Shown piece after piece: positions 18,148 to 27,416 of a stretch of 64,000 bases of DNA. The DNA is from Phycisphaerae bacterium (lineage in GTDB: Bacteria > Planctomycetota > Phycisphaerae > UBA1845). The translations under genes were made by a program, and so were the position numbers. The DNA lies in the NCBI GenBank assembly GCA_024102815.1, contig JAGFJJ010000069.1, positions 202,950-266,949 of the forward strand, written 5' to 3'. The first letter of the stretch is position 1; every line of letters starts with the position of its first letter. The notes under the pieces were generated by a model that saw only the letters and a program-made list of their open reading frames with translations, did not search any database and was not told the DNA's origin.

Positions 18148-18227
18148 TCGGGCGGGCTGGTTCGATTGCGGTGTTCGATGTAGGGCGTTCGGCAGCGGAT
18201 GATCACCTGATTGGGAGTTAACGTACC

Positions 18228-20123
18228 ATGGCCAAACAGATTGTTGGTCCCCTGGAACGACATCTGGAGAAAGCAGTCATCGGCCTCGCCGCCCTCGTGC
18301 TTCTGGGTTGTGTGGTCCGTTACCTGATCGCTTCGCCCAATCAGATGGACCTCGGAAACGGCAAGCCCGTTTCCCCCGGGCAGGTCGACGACGTGCTCGC
18401 GACCAAGGCCAACGAGGTGCGCGAACGACTTCGCCAGGCCACGCCTCAGTCGCAGATTCCTCAGCCGCTGGAAGTCGAGTTCGAGCAGATGCTCAACCCG
18501 TTTCCGAAGCTCGGCCTGGACGATCCTCTGACGCTGGCCGCTCCGCTCGGTCCGGAAATTCCGATCATCGATCCCCCTGAGGTGATCATCGGCGGCGCCA
18601 AGCTTGTCGATGTGCTTAAGCCCCCTGCGCCGACTTGCGTGCAAGGCAGGAGCTGGCTGCGCGAAGATCGCGATGGCGGTGTGTACACGTTCGCGCGGAA
18701 TTGGGTGACCTGCACCACCGTCTTTGATCGCCGCAAGCAGGAGGACCTCCAGGCCCAGGCTTACGGCAACACGCGCCGGGATGTGTTCTTCGGCCCCATC
18801 GAAATGCAACGTCGCGCCCAGCGCCCGGATGGAAGCTGGTCCGACGACGACTGGCAGACCATTCCTCCGGAGCCCGCTCCCGGGATCGAACGAATCCGGG
18901 ATGTTCCCAAGTTGACGCTTGAAGAAGACGGGCGGCAGATCGTTGTCCCCGTGGATGATCTGACACGTTATACCCAATTCCGCGAGAAGCTGACCGATCC
19001 GCGGACGCAGCTCGACTTGCTCCGCCCGATTCTGTACGGAATCATCTCCGGCGACGTATGGCGCTTCGCGGAATTGATCCCCCGGCGCGAACTGGTCCAG
19101 CAGGACGACGAGTATCTCAGCCCCGTGCAACCCTCGCCGCGCCCCGTCGATCGCTACGATTTCGGGCAGGAGGAGGAAGTCGCCGCACCGGCGGAAGAAA
19201 AGGAATCGGAAGCCCCTCAGGTGGAGACACTTTCACAGCGACTCCAGGACCTGGAGAACCGGTTGAACAAGGCGGATACGGAAGAAGAATGCATTCGCAT
19301 TTACAACACACTCTTCGATATTGCCCACAACGACGCCTCGGCCACCCGCTCCGAGAAGAACCGCGCCCAGGATCTCATGCAACGCGCCGAGCAGAAGCAG
19401 CGCGACCTTCGGCGGCAGAGGCAACGGGGAGGGCCGGGCGGTCCCGGTCCCGGACAGCAACCGGGCGAACCCGGCGAGAAGCCCCGTGAGCATCTGCCGC
19501 GCGTCCAGTTCTGGGTGATCGATTCCGCGGAAGGAAGCGTCGAGCCCGAAGCAACTTATGAGTATCGGGTGCGCGTCAACCTGCTGAATCGGCTCGTGGG
19601 AGAACCCAACAAGTTCGACAACCCGGATATGGCCACCGTTATTTTCGTTCCGGGTCCCTGGACGGAACCGTCTTCGCCTGTCGCGGTTCCGCCGATCCAC
19701 GAGTTCTTCGTAACCGGCGCTGATGCGAGGCGCAAGGAAGTCACCGCGGAGCTCTTTCAGTGGTTCGAGGGCTACTGGGTCAAGACGAGAGAGCGATTCG
19801 AGGTCGGACGACCGCTGGCCCGGACGACGCGCGCTGCGATTCCCGATCGCTTCGGTGGTGCCGGGGTCGACAACGCCCTGGTTCAGTTCGATGCGCATGT
19901 GGCGCTCATCGACCTCGAGTTCGACGTGCCGTTCCGCGAACGCTCCCGCGGCGCATCGCGCGAGGGGGCGACGTACCCGGCGGGCGGAAAGACCGATGCG
20001 GCCGTCCTCGTCGATGAGCGCGGCAGGCTCGACATCCGTTTCGTTGCCGTGGACAAGATCCACCCCGAGAAGAAGCGGTACACCGACATGGTCTGGCAGC
20101 CTCCTCGCGGGGCGGGGCCGTAA
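18228..20123 (+). CDS. Bitopic membrane protein with coiled coil, at the PilP position
   Basis: The 631-residue protein is unrecognised by sequence. It has a cytoplasmic tail, one membrane helix at about residues 17-36, then ~250 residues of periplasmic sequence. A charged Glu/Ala stretch and the helix LSQRLQDLENRLNKADTEEECIRIY follow, which looks like a coiled coil. A low-complexity Gly/Pro/Gln linker (residues ~395-420) precedes a C-terminal region with PEATYEYRVRVNLLNRLVG, which looks like a beta-sandwich. Such a layout could span the periplasm between the platform and the secretin. GGGAG precedes the ATG by 10 bases. It is 80 bases after its neighbour and 255 before the secretin, so it belongs to the operon. 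No catalytic motif is seen. Confidence 0.75.
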   Translation: MAKQIVGPLERHLEKAVIGLAALVLLGCVVRYLIASPNQMDLGNGKPVSPGQVDDVLATKANEVRERLRQATPQSQIPQPLEVEFEQMLNPFPKLGLDDPLTLAAPLGPEIPIIDPPEVIIGGAKLVDVLKPPAPTCVQGRSWLREDRDGGVYTFARNWVTCTTVFDRRKQEDLQAQAYGNTRRDVFFGPIEMQRRAQRPDGSWSDDDWQTIPPEPAPGIERIRDVPKLTLEEDGRQIVVPVDDLTRYTQFREKLTDPRTQLDLLRPILYGIISGDVWRFAELIPRRELVQQDDEYLSPVQPSPRPVDRYDFGQEEEVAAPAEEKESEAPQVETLSQRLQDLENRLNKADTEEECIRIYNTLFDIAHNDASATRSEKNRAQDLMQRAEQKQRDLRRQRQRGGPGGPGPGQQPGEPGEKPREHLPRVQFWVIDSAEGSVEPEATYEYRVRVNLLNRLVGEPNKFDNPDMATVIFVPGPWTEPSSPVAVPPIHEFFVTGADARRKEVTAELFQWFEGYWVKTRERFEVGRPLARTTRAAIPDRFGGAGVDNALVQFDAHVALIDLEFDVPFRERSRGASREGATYPAGGKTDAAVLVDERGRLDIRFVAVDKIHPEKKRYTDMVWQPPRGAGP

Positions 20124-20378
20124 GGGCCGTATGTGGCGGGCTGGAATTCCGGCAATCCGGAAAACCGGCGCTTGCGACAAGCGGAGCGTAACCCTAGAAT
20201 CGCGCCCCGTTCAGCATCGCTGAGGCGCTTGCGATGCGGCGGAGGAGACCGGCCTTCCCGGCGGAGGGCTCTCCTGCAATGACCTGCCTGTGGCGCGGCC
20301 TTCCGACGAGCGGTGGAGGAGCGTGTTGCGGGCCCTGCCGAAGGTGAAACGCCCGCGTTTCCACGAGGAGGAGTTCCC

Positions 20379-23300
20379 TTGCGAAGCCTTCAGGTGTTCC
20401 GAGCAGCCGCGCTGCCCCTGGTCGCGCTGGTGTTGTTAGCCTCCCCCCGACCGGCTCTTGCCGAGGACGATTCGCAACGGCTGCGGGAGGCCGTCAAGCT
20501 CTTCGACGAGGGCGACTATCTCGCCGCGCAAGAGCTGCTGGTGGCGATCGATCCCGAAGCGCTGTCCAGTGACGAACAGACTCGTCGCGGCGACTACCTG
20601 CAACGCGTGCAGGTGGCGCTGACGATGTACGAAAAGGCTCTCCGCGATCTGGAAGACGCCGAGACTGCGATTGATGACAACGACCCGGCGCGGGCTCGCG
20701 AGTTGCTCAATCGCGTCATAGAAAACGAGTACGCGGCTCCTGCCCTCCGCGAAGCGGCCAGGACACATCTGGCCGGACTGGATGGTGGGGAAGGGCGTGC
20801 CGCCGCGCGACAGGACCTGATCGAGGCCGCCGGCGAGGCGCCTGCCGATACCGACGAGCGCCGTGGTACCCGCCCGGATCGCCCCTCGTCCGACGAGGTC
20901 GCGCAAGCACGCCAGTTGACACGTGAAGGCCAGGACCTGATTCAGAGCGCCCAGTACGACGAAGCGGTCCAACGCTTCCAGTCGGCGCTGGAACTTGTTC
21001 CCGGTTTACCGGAGGCCGTCCAGGGCTTGGAGCTCGTCCGTGCCCACAGGGAGAATATCGCGGCCGATCGCGCCGAATCGCTCGCCGAGCGCATTCGCCG
21101 CCTGGACGAAATCAACTGGCAACGTGCCGTTGCCAACTACCGGCAACTGGAACGCGACATCCGCGATCTCGTCTCCAAGAATCGATATGACGAAGCTCAG
21201 CAGGCGCTCGTTCGTGCCCGCCAGGTGCTCGACGCCGCGCGTCAGTTTGCCGAGCCTTACAGAAAGTACGAAAATCTCGATGCGGAGCTCAAGTCGCTTT
21301 CGAACTACGTCTCTGAATCCCAGCGGAAATACCTGGAAGAGCAGGTGGCCCAAACGCGGGAGGAGATCCTCCAGCAGCGCAGCAAGCGGCTGAAGGATTA
21401 TGAGGCTAATCGCGAGCGACAGGTCGACGCCCTCATGGAAGAGGCCGAGCAGCATCGCAAGGACGGCGACCTTGAGGCGGCCTTGAACACGCTCCAGCAG
21501 GTGGTGGTCATCGACCCATCCTACCGCCCCGCGCGGATGCTCATGGACATCCTTGAGGACCAACGCCTTTACCGCAAAGAACGCGACACAAAAGAGGAAT
21601 TCTACCGGCAGCAGCGGAAGTCTCTGCTCGAGGTCGAAGAAGCCAAGATTCCCTGGCACGAGGAAATCAACTATCCGGACAACTGGTTGGAGATTATCTC
21701 GCGGCCGGAGCGCATCCTTCCCGGCCAGACGCGGGTGGATCGTCAGCTCATCAGTGCGCTGGACCGACCAACATCCGTCGACTTCCCCAAAGTCCCGTTC
21801 AACCAGGTGGTGGAGCGCCTGGCGGATACCCACGGTCTCAACATCGTGGTGGACTGGCACGATCTGTCGACAGCGGGAGTCGAGCGTTCCGTAACCGTCG
21901 ATCTCACGTTGCCGCAGGAAATCTCCCTGCGCAAAGTGCTGACGGAGGTTCTCGACCAGGCTGGTGCGGGAGTGCCGCTGGATTTCGCCGTCCAGGACGG
22001 CGTCATCAACGTGGCCACGAGGGACAAGCTTCGCCGGTCGACCTATACGGTCGTCTACGACGTGACCGACCTCCTGATGGAGCTACCTAACTTCACCGAC
22101 GCTCCGGTGCCCGACCTGCGCCATGCGACCACCACGGCGAAGCCCGCCATCGAATCTTCGTCGATGCCGTGGCGCGTTGGCGACGACGACGATGACGAAG
22201 CCGAAGAGGATCCACGGCGGAAGGAACTCCTGGAGCAGCTCTCGGATATCATTCGCAACAACGTCGATCAGGACAGTTGGCACAGGAACGGCGGCGACGT
22301 CGGCCGGATCGATCAATTCAACGGCCAGCTTGTCGTCACGCAGAACGCCGCGGCGCACGGCAGGATCGTGGGTCTTCTGGAGCAGCTTCGCGCCGAGCGC
22401 GCCATCCAGATTTCGGTCGAGGCACTCTTCATTACGGTATCGAGCCATTACCTCGAGGAAATCGGTATCGACCTCGACGTGGTTCTGAATGCGGGCAACG
22501 CCGGGTACGACTTCGTCGACAGCGGCACGGGTCCCCTCACCGATCCGGTGCTGGGAAGCAATCTGCTGCTTCCGCGTTCGTTCTCGCGTCTGGGGTTCGG
22601 CTCTCAACCGCCCAATACCGGCCTCCCGTTGACTACGCCGGGTAACGCTCCGGCCCAGCCATATAGCCGCCCGTTCCTGGTGCCCCAGGCCAACGGCGGC
22701 GCCGGTCGGCAGCTCACCCCTGTCCCGGTCAACAACAGCGTTCTCGGGTTCACCAACCCCGCCAATCTTCCGTCCGACGTTCCGGGCAGCTTCGGCGGCC
22801 AGTCCATCCCGCCGGCGCTCAACGTGTTCGGCAGCTTCCTGGACAATATCCAGGTGGATTTCCTGATTCGCGCCACCCAGGCTGATTCGCGCACCACGGT
22901 TCTCACGGCGCCGCGCCTCGTCGTCTTCAATGGGGCGTCCGCCTGGATCGCGGTGACCATTCAGCAGAATTTCATCAGTCAGCTTCAGCCGGTCGTCGCC
23001 CAAGGTGCTGTTGCTCAGGCTCCCATCACGGGAACGATTGACGCCGGTGCCAGCCTCTTTGTCCGCGCGACTGTCACCGCGGACCGCCGTTACGTGATGA
23101 TGCTTCTCTCGCCCGGCGTGACCCGGTTGCTCGACCTCCAGACGTTCAACTTCAGCGGTGGTACGGGCGCCAACCAGGCCTTTGTCCAGTTGCCCACGCT
23201 GTCCGCGCAGCGCGTTCAGACCCTGGTCTCCGTGCCGGATGGCGGGACCTTGCTCATCGGCGGGCAAAAGCTGGCGAGCGAGACCGAAGTCGAAGCGGGC

Positions 23301-23459
23301 GTTCCCATTCTCTCGCGCATACCGCTCCTCAAGCGGCTCTATTCCTCGCGGACGATGGTGAAAGACGAGCAGGTTCTGCTCATCCTCATCAAGCCGAAAA
23401 TCCTGATCCAGTCGGAGCAGGAGGAATTGGCCTACCCCGGTTTCGCAAAGCGTGAATGA
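20379..23459 (+). CDS. Outer-membrane secretin with N-terminal TPR/coiled-coil region
   Basis: TTG at 20379 is preferred: a perfect GAGGAGGAG lies just upstream, and the product (1026 residues) then begins with a signal peptide cleaved near ALA-EDD. Residues ~30-230 hold TPR-like repeats (for example YDEAVQRFQSALELVPGLPE). Residues ~230-450 are Glu/Arg-rich and probably coiled coil. From ~460 come secretin N-domains (INVATRDKL, VTDLLMELPNF), and from ~690 the multimer-forming C domain, with the hallmark VPDGGTLLIGGQ and GVPILSRIPLLKRLY near 950-985. It therefore makes an outer-membrane pore for type II secretion or type IV pili. Classic PilQ/GspD lack a long TPR front, so this is an extended variant. 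It overlaps the next gene by 4 bases. Confidence 0.9.
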   Translation: MRSLQVFRAAALPLVALVLLASPRPALAEDDSQRLREAVKLFDEGDYLAAQELLVAIDPEALSSDEQTRRGDYLQRVQVALTMYEKALRDLEDAETAIDDNDPARARELLNRVIENEYAAPALREAARTHLAGLDGGEGRAAARQDLIEAAGEAPADTDERRGTRPDRPSSDEVAQARQLTREGQDLIQSAQYDEAVQRFQSALELVPGLPEAVQGLELVRAHRENIAADRAESLAERIRRLDEINWQRAVANYRQLERDIRDLVSKNRYDEAQQALVRARQVLDAARQFAEPYRKYENLDAELKSLSNYVSESQRKYLEEQVAQTREEILQQRSKRLKDYEANRERQVDALMEEAEQHRKDGDLEAALNTLQQVVVIDPSYRPARMLMDILEDQRLYRKERDTKEEFYRQQRKSLLEVEEAKIPWHEEINYPDNWLEIISRPERILPGQTRVDRQLISALDRPTSVDFPKVPFNQVVERLADTHGLNIVVDWHDLSTAGVERSVTVDLTLPQEISLRKVLTEVLDQAGAGVPLDFAVQDGVINVATRDKLRRSTYTVVYDVTDLLMELPNFTDAPVPDLRHATTTAKPAIESSSMPWRVGDDDDDEAEEDPRRKELLEQLSDIIRNNVDQDSWHRNGGDVGRIDQFNGQLVVTQNAAAHGRIVGLLEQLRAERAIQISVEALFITVSSHYLEEIGIDLDVVLNAGNAGYDFVDSGTGPLTDPVLGSNLLLPRSFSRLGFGSQPPNTGLPLTTPGNAPAQPYSRPFLVPQANGGAGRQLTPVPVNNSVLGFTNPANLPSDVPGSFGGQSIPPALNVFGSFLDNIQVDFLIRATQADSRTTVLTAPRLVVFNGASAWIAVTIQQNFISQLQPVVAQGAVAQAPITGTIDAGASLFVRATVTADRRYVMMLLSPGVTRLLDLQTFNFSGGTGANQAFVQLPTLSAQRVQTLVSVPDGGTLLIGGQKLASETEVEAGVPILSRIPLLKRLYSSRTMVKDEQVLLILIKPKILIQSEQEELAYPGFAKRE

Positions 23460-24484
23460 TGGCGGCGTCTGACCGATCGCTCGTCCTACAGATCACACGC
23501 ATAGCGCGCAGGCGGCTGAGATTCGCGGCGGTGGTCCTCAGCGCCGGCGCAATTCTCTCCGTTCCGCACGTCGCGGCCGATGCCGGGCAGCCGAAGGCTG
23601 CTCCGCAGGCCCTTCCATCCGGCAGCGAATCCGCCAAAGACGCAGCCAAGGAGTTTGTCGAGGGCATACGAATCGACTGGAAGCGGCGAGCGGTTGAGGT
23701 CGATTCGCGCGTCGTTCTGCGGGAGGGCCCATTGGAGCTGCTCGCGTGCAGCCCCATGACCCGCGAACACGAAAGCATCCTGGTGGTTCCCGCTCGTCCA
23801 CGCGATATTTATCACGCCATGGGACTCATGGGCCTGGAGCCCGGCTCTCCGCCGCGCTACGACATGGAGAAGCAGCGCGCGATTCCGGCCACCGGGGAAT
23901 CGCTGCGGATCATGATTCAGTGCGATGCCTCCGGCCACCGGGACCCTGTACCGGCCGCCCGATGGCTTCTCGACAAGAACACGGATAAGCCGCTCGACGA
24001 CATCGACTGGGTCTTCGCCGGGTCGCGGTCATCGCCCGAGGGGAGGTTTCTCGCCGATCTTGAAGGCACCGTCATTTGCGTTGTCGATTTCGACATGGCC
24101 CTCATCAGTCCTGCTTCGTCGCACACCTCGGACAACGAGGCCCTCTGGCTCAGTACCAACACCGACGCTATTCCTCCGATCGGGACCAATTGCGTCATTT
24201 CCATCGAATCCCGCGACCGGCGGGCGGAAGTGGAGATCGAGCTTGATCCCGGAGGCGGGCTGTCTGCGGGCGGAAAGCCAGCTTCACTTGACGACATCGC
24301 CCGCGGCATTGTGCAGAGCGTCGAACGTGGCGAGAATGTCCGCATCACGATGGTGGCGCCTTCGGCAATGCGGTCAAAGGCCGACGGCGAGTTATCTTCG
24401 GATGTAAAGCGCGTTGTCGACGGACTTGTCGATCGCGGAATCCGCCGCGAGTGGATCCGTGTCCGATATCGAGACGGTAATTGA
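23456..24484 (+). CDS. Exported YdjY-domain protein
   Basis: The 342-residue protein has a positively charged start (ARRRLRFAAVV) and a signal peptide ending near VAADA. The mature part carries the YdjY-like domain: REGPLELLACSPMTREHESIL followed by HAMGLMGLEPGSPPR, a pairing conserved in planctomycete proteins. The C-terminal ~80 residues (GKPASLDDIARG to the end) are an additional alpha/beta stretch. The start ATG at 23456 overlaps the secretin stop codon, so translation is coupled; an ATG at 23459 is equally possible. Function is not established for the family. Coupling to a secretin suggests a periplasmic accessory of the secretion or pilus machine. Confidence 0.8.
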   Translation: MMAASDRSLVLQITRIARRRLRFAAVVLSAGAILSVPHVAADAGQPKAAPQALPSGSESAKDAAKEFVEGIRIDWKRRAVEVDSRVVLREGPLELLACSPMTREHESILVVPARPRDIYHAMGLMGLEPGSPPRYDMEKQRAIPATGESLRIMIQCDASGHRDPVPAARWLLDKNTDKPLDDIDWVFAGSRSSPEGRFLADLEGTVICVVDFDMALISPASSHTSDNEALWLSTNTDAIPPIGTNCVISIESRDRRAEVEIELDPGGGLSAGGKPASLDDIARGIVQSVERGENVRITMVAPSAMRSKADGELSSDVKRVVDGLVDRGIRREWIRVRYRDGN

Positions 24485-24507
24485 CGAACCGAAGTGATCG
24501 AGGCTGA

Positions 24508-25563
24508 ATGAACCCCGACACACCCACTTTGTCGAGAACCCCGGCAGGAAGCTCCGTCGCGGCGCCCCAGGCGCGTTCGACGGACGCCGCGCTGCTGTCC
24601 GCAGGTCGGCGCATCCTGACCGCCGAATCCGCCGCGATTCAGGACGCCGCCCGGAGGCTGGATGCTTCTTTTGCGGGCGCCGTTCGCGCGATTCTTGATT
24701 GTCGAGGGCGTGTCTGCGTCACGGGCATGGGCAAGGCCGGTCTCGTCGGCAACAAGATCCAGGCCACGCTTGCCAGCACTGGCACGCTCAGTTTCAGTCT
24801 GCATCCTGTCGAAGCCCTCCACGGCGACCTGGGCATGGTCCACGGCGACGACGTGATCCTTGCCCTGTCCAAGAGCGGTAGCTCCGAACTGGTCGAGCTT
24901 CTGCCCCGGCTTCGTGCCCTGGGATGTCGTGTGATCCTTCTCACCGCGCGGCCCGATTCCGCCGCCGCGAAGTTGGCGGACTTCGTGCTCGACATTGGCC
25001 GGACGGAAGAGGCCTGTCCGCTCCGCCTGGCGCCCAGTTCCTCGACTGCGGCCATGCTGGCAATGGGCGATGCGCTCGCGCTGACGGTCATGGAGGTGAA
25101 AGCCGTTCAGCCGGAGCAATACGCCAGCTACCACCCCGGCGGGGCGCTTGGGCGATTCCTGATGAAGGCGGGCGAGATCATGCGTACCGGTCAGGATTGC
25201 CCGACGGTAGGCGCGGAGACGACCCTCGCCGAGTGTCATGAGACGATCCTCCGCGCGCCGCATCGCGCCGGTGCGGCCTGCGTTGTCGATGACCGGCGGC
25301 TTCTCCTGGGCATCATCACGCACGGCGATTTTTTCCGGCTCTTCAAGGAACGCGATTACGCCGCTGATCGCCCCGTTTCCGAGAAAATGACGCGAAATCC
25401 CAAGCGTCTTTCGGCCGACGCTCGCGTTGTGGAGGGTCTGGCACTGATGCGCCGCCACGCCATCGACGAGCTTCCCGTGGTTGATGACGACGGCCGGCTC
25501 CTCGGCCTTATCGACATCCAGGACCTGCTCGCCCGCGGCTTCTCGGAGTTTGATCCGTCCTGA
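24508..25563 (+). CDS. kdsD: Arabinose-5-phosphate isomerase (KpsF/GutQ family)
   Basis: The 351-residue protein interconverts ribulose-5-phosphate and arabinose-5-phosphate, the first step toward Kdo. A SIS domain occupies about residues 50-190: CVTGMGKAGLVGNKI, SLHPVEALHGDLGM, LALSKSGSSELVELLP, PSSSTAAMLAMGDALA, ASYHPGGALGRFL. Two CBS domains follow (about 220-280 and 290-345), with the typical ends ACVVDDRRLLLGIITHGD and LPVVDDDGRLLGLIDIQD. The length matches KdsD. GAGG lies 5 bases before the ATG. It is 23 bases after the YdjY gene, so it belongs to the secretin operon. This links the operon to lipopolysaccharide synthesis, implying a Gram-negative type envelope. Confidence 0.95.
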   Translation: MNPDTPTLSRTPAGSSVAAPQARSTDAALLSAGRRILTAESAAIQDAARRLDASFAGAVRAILDCRGRVCVTGMGKAGLVGNKIQATLASTGTLSFSLHPVEALHGDLGMVHGDDVILALSKSGSSELVELLPRLRALGCRVILLTARPDSAAAKLADFVLDIGRTEEACPLRLAPSSSTAAMLAMGDALALTVMEVKAVQPEQYASYHPGGALGRFLMKAGEIMRTGQDCPTVGAETTLAECHETILRAPHRAGAACVVDDRRLLLGIITHGDFFRLFKERDYAADRPVSEKMTRNPKRLSADARVVEGLALMRRHAIDELPVVDDDGRLLGLIDIQDLLARGFSEFDPS

Positions 25564-25602
25564 TGTTCCGCCGCGAGTCCGGTCATCTTCGACGCTTCTT
25601 CA

Positions 25603-25631
25603 CTGTTGGCTGTTGCCCGTTGCCTGTTGCC
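25603..25631 (+). repeat. Tandem heptamer repeat, four copies of CTGTTGC
   Basis: CTGTTGG, CTGTTGC, CCGTTGC and CTGTTGC stand head to tail with a final C. The array ends 8 bases before the ATG of the GT2 gene and covers where a ribosome binding site would be. Confidence 0.8.
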
Positions 25632-25639
25632 TTCTCCGC

Positions 25640-26356
25640 ATGAAGCTCACCGTCGTCATCCCTGTCTTCAACGAAGCCGACACGCTCGAGCTGCTGCTCG
25701 CCCGCGTCATCGCCGTCGACGTGGGCATGCCCAAGCAGATCGTCATTGTCGACGACGCCTCCAATGACGGCACGCGGGACCTCTACCCGCGGATCAAGGC
25801 CCGCTGGCCGGATCAGGACCTCGTCGTCAAACTTCAATCGGTCAACCGGGGGAAGGGGGCGGCGCTTCGCGAGGGATTCCAGCTCGCCACCGGCGACATC
25901 ATTCTCATTCAGGACGCCGACCTGGAGTACAACCCGGAAGACTACGGCTACCTGCTCAAGCCCATTATCGAGGACCGCGCCGACGTGGTATACGGCTCGC
26001 GGTTTCGCGGCGGCGCCGCCCACCGCGTCGATCGCTTCTGGCACATGATCGGCAACCGCATGATCACCCTCGCCTCAAACATGTTCACCAACCTCAACCT
26101 GACGGACATGGAGACCTGCTACAAGGTCTTCCGCCGCGAGGTGCTCGACGGCCTGAAACTCCGCTGCAACCGTTTCGACTTCGAGCCGGAGTTCACCGCC
26201 AAGGTCTCCCGCCGCAGTCGCCAGGGCCGGCATTGGCGGGTCTACGAAGTGGGCATCAGCTACGCCGGCCGGGCCCGCGACGAGGGCAAGAAAATCAGTT
26301 GGCTCGACGGCTTTCCCGCCCTCTGGGCGATCATTCGGTTTCGGTTTTTTGATTGA
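25640..26356 (+). CDS. Family 2 glycosyltransferase, polyprenyl-phosphate sugar synthase type
   Basis: The 238-residue cytoplasmic enzyme has a GT-A fold: start TVVIPVFNEADT, nucleotide-binding IVDDASNDGTRD, VNRGKGAALREGF, the metal-binding IQDADLEYNPEDY, and GSRF. It lacks membrane helices, as do small dolichyl-phosphate-mannose/polyprenyl-phosphate-sugar synthases, and Cys/Asp residues in DMETCYKVFRREVL fit that group. It probably moves a sugar from a nucleotide onto a lipid phosphate for surface glycan assembly. The ATG was chosen because the domain starts here; no clear ribosome binding site is seen because a heptamer repeat lies immediately upstream. It is the last gene of the secretin/kdsD operon and is convergent with the next gene. 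Confidence 0.92.
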   Translation: MKLTVVIPVFNEADTLELLLARVIAVDVGMPKQIVIVDDASNDGTRDLYPRIKARWPDQDLVVKLQSVNRGKGAALREGFQLATGDIILIQDADLEYNPEDYGYLLKPIIEDRADVVYGSRFRGGAAHRVDRFWHMIGNRMITLASNMFTNLNLTDMETCYKVFRREVLDGLKLRCNRFDFEPEFTAKVSRRSRQGRHWRVYEVGISYAGRARDEGKKISWLDGFPALWAIIRFRFFD

Positions 26357-26458
26357 GCTGAACCGTACGGTTCGATTCCTGCGGAACAGCAAAAGACATT
26401 GTCCGCATTCGCACGCCATCGCTGTCGCCGTCTTCGCCCGAAGGGCACACGATCGTTG

Positions 26459-26478
26459 CCGGCGGTTTCAGCCGCCGG
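26459..26478. terminator. Possible hairpin between convergent genes
   Basis: CCGGCGG pairs with CCGCCGG around a TTTCAG loop, in the 151 bases between the convergent GT2 and ADP-ribosylglycohydrolase genes. There is no T-run, so termination is uncertain; a 14-base palindrome GAACCGTACGGTTC lies close to the GT2 stop at about 26361-26374. Confidence 0.3.
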
Positions 26479-26507
26479 TCCGATGGCTGCGGTACAAGCA
26501 TCTGGCC

Positions 26508-27416
26508 TCACTTTTCCAGCGGCTCGCGACGGCGCAACCATTCCCTTGGTAGCTCTTCACCGCCAACGGCCAATGCCACAATCCCACCGACCACGGCGCA
26601 AGTGGTGTCAACGTCGCCCAGGCCTGCTGCGGTGTTCCATAATGCCTCCTCGAAATCGGTGAGATGACGGCCGGCGCACCAGATCGCGTAAGGAACCGTG
26701 TCGGATGCGAGAAGCCTCTGGCCACTCCCCAGAGCGACGGCAACATCTTGCGACGTAGCTGTCGGGCCAACTTCCATAGCCCGCCCGATACCGTCGCGGG
26801 TCAGACCATCGGGAGTCAAGTCGTAGGCTTTTCTGAGTAGGACACCGCTCGCCTGGTTTGAGTCATCGCGCGTGCGCCATGCCATGGCAGCCGCCACAGC
26901 AATTGCGATGGCACCAGCTTGGCCCTCGGGATGGGCATGTGTGACCGCAGCGGAGGCCTTTGCCTCAGAGACAACGCGGTCGAGGTCATCGGCAAAGTAG
27001 GCACCGACTGGCGCAGCGCGCATTGCCCCGCCATTCCCCATCGATCCGTCGCCATCAAAGAGGCGGGCGGCTTCACTTCGCCAGCCGAATCCGGTGGCCA
27101 CGCGCTCCAACAGTCCAATAGTTGCTGCACCATACCCACGATTCGGCTGCTTGCGAAACCTGTCGGCGAAGAGCTGCGCGAGCCGATCCTGATTAACCGT
27201 CCCATGTTCGGCCAGCACATCCACAACGCTCCAGGCCATCATCGTGTCGTCGGTGTAGAACCACGGTCCGTCGGGCAACTCCCGGCTCTCAAGGGACTCG
27301 CGCATGGACGGATCGAAGAAGCACTCGCCGAAAGCATCGCCAAGCGACAGGCCCTCCAGCGAAAGCCAGGCACGATCCAGAGAGTCAGTGTTGCTGCAGC
27401 TTGCTGGATTCATCAT
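26508..27416 (-). CDS. ADP-ribosylglycohydrolase
   Basis: The 302-residue protein is of the DraG/ARH family, which removes ADP-ribose from proteins or nucleotides with two magnesium ions. Metal-binding motifs are intact: GLSLGDAFG at the start, YTDDTMMAWSV near residue 55, GNGGAMRAAPVG near 130, THAHPEGQAGAIAIA near 160, and LGDVDTTCAVVGGIVAL near 275. Cytoplasmic. The gene overlaps by 4 bases the end of a small upstream frame, suggesting coupled translation. No ADP-ribosyltransferase is present in the window, so the target is unknown. Confidence 0.93.
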   Translation of the reverse strand: MMNPASCSNTDSLDRAWLSLEGLSLGDAFGECFFDPSMRESLESRELPDGPWFYTDDTMMAWSVVDVLAEHGTVNQDRLAQLFADRFRKQPNRGYGAATIGLLERVATGFGWRSEAARLFDGDGSMGNGGAMRAAPVGAYFADDLDRVVSEAKASAAVTHAHPEGQAGAIAIAVAAAMAWRTRDDSNQASGVLLRKAYDLTPDGLTRDGIGRAMEVGPTATSQDVAVALGSGQRLLASDTVPYAIWCAGRHLTDFEEALWNTAAGLGDVDTTCAVVGGIVALAVGGEELPREWLRRREPLEK

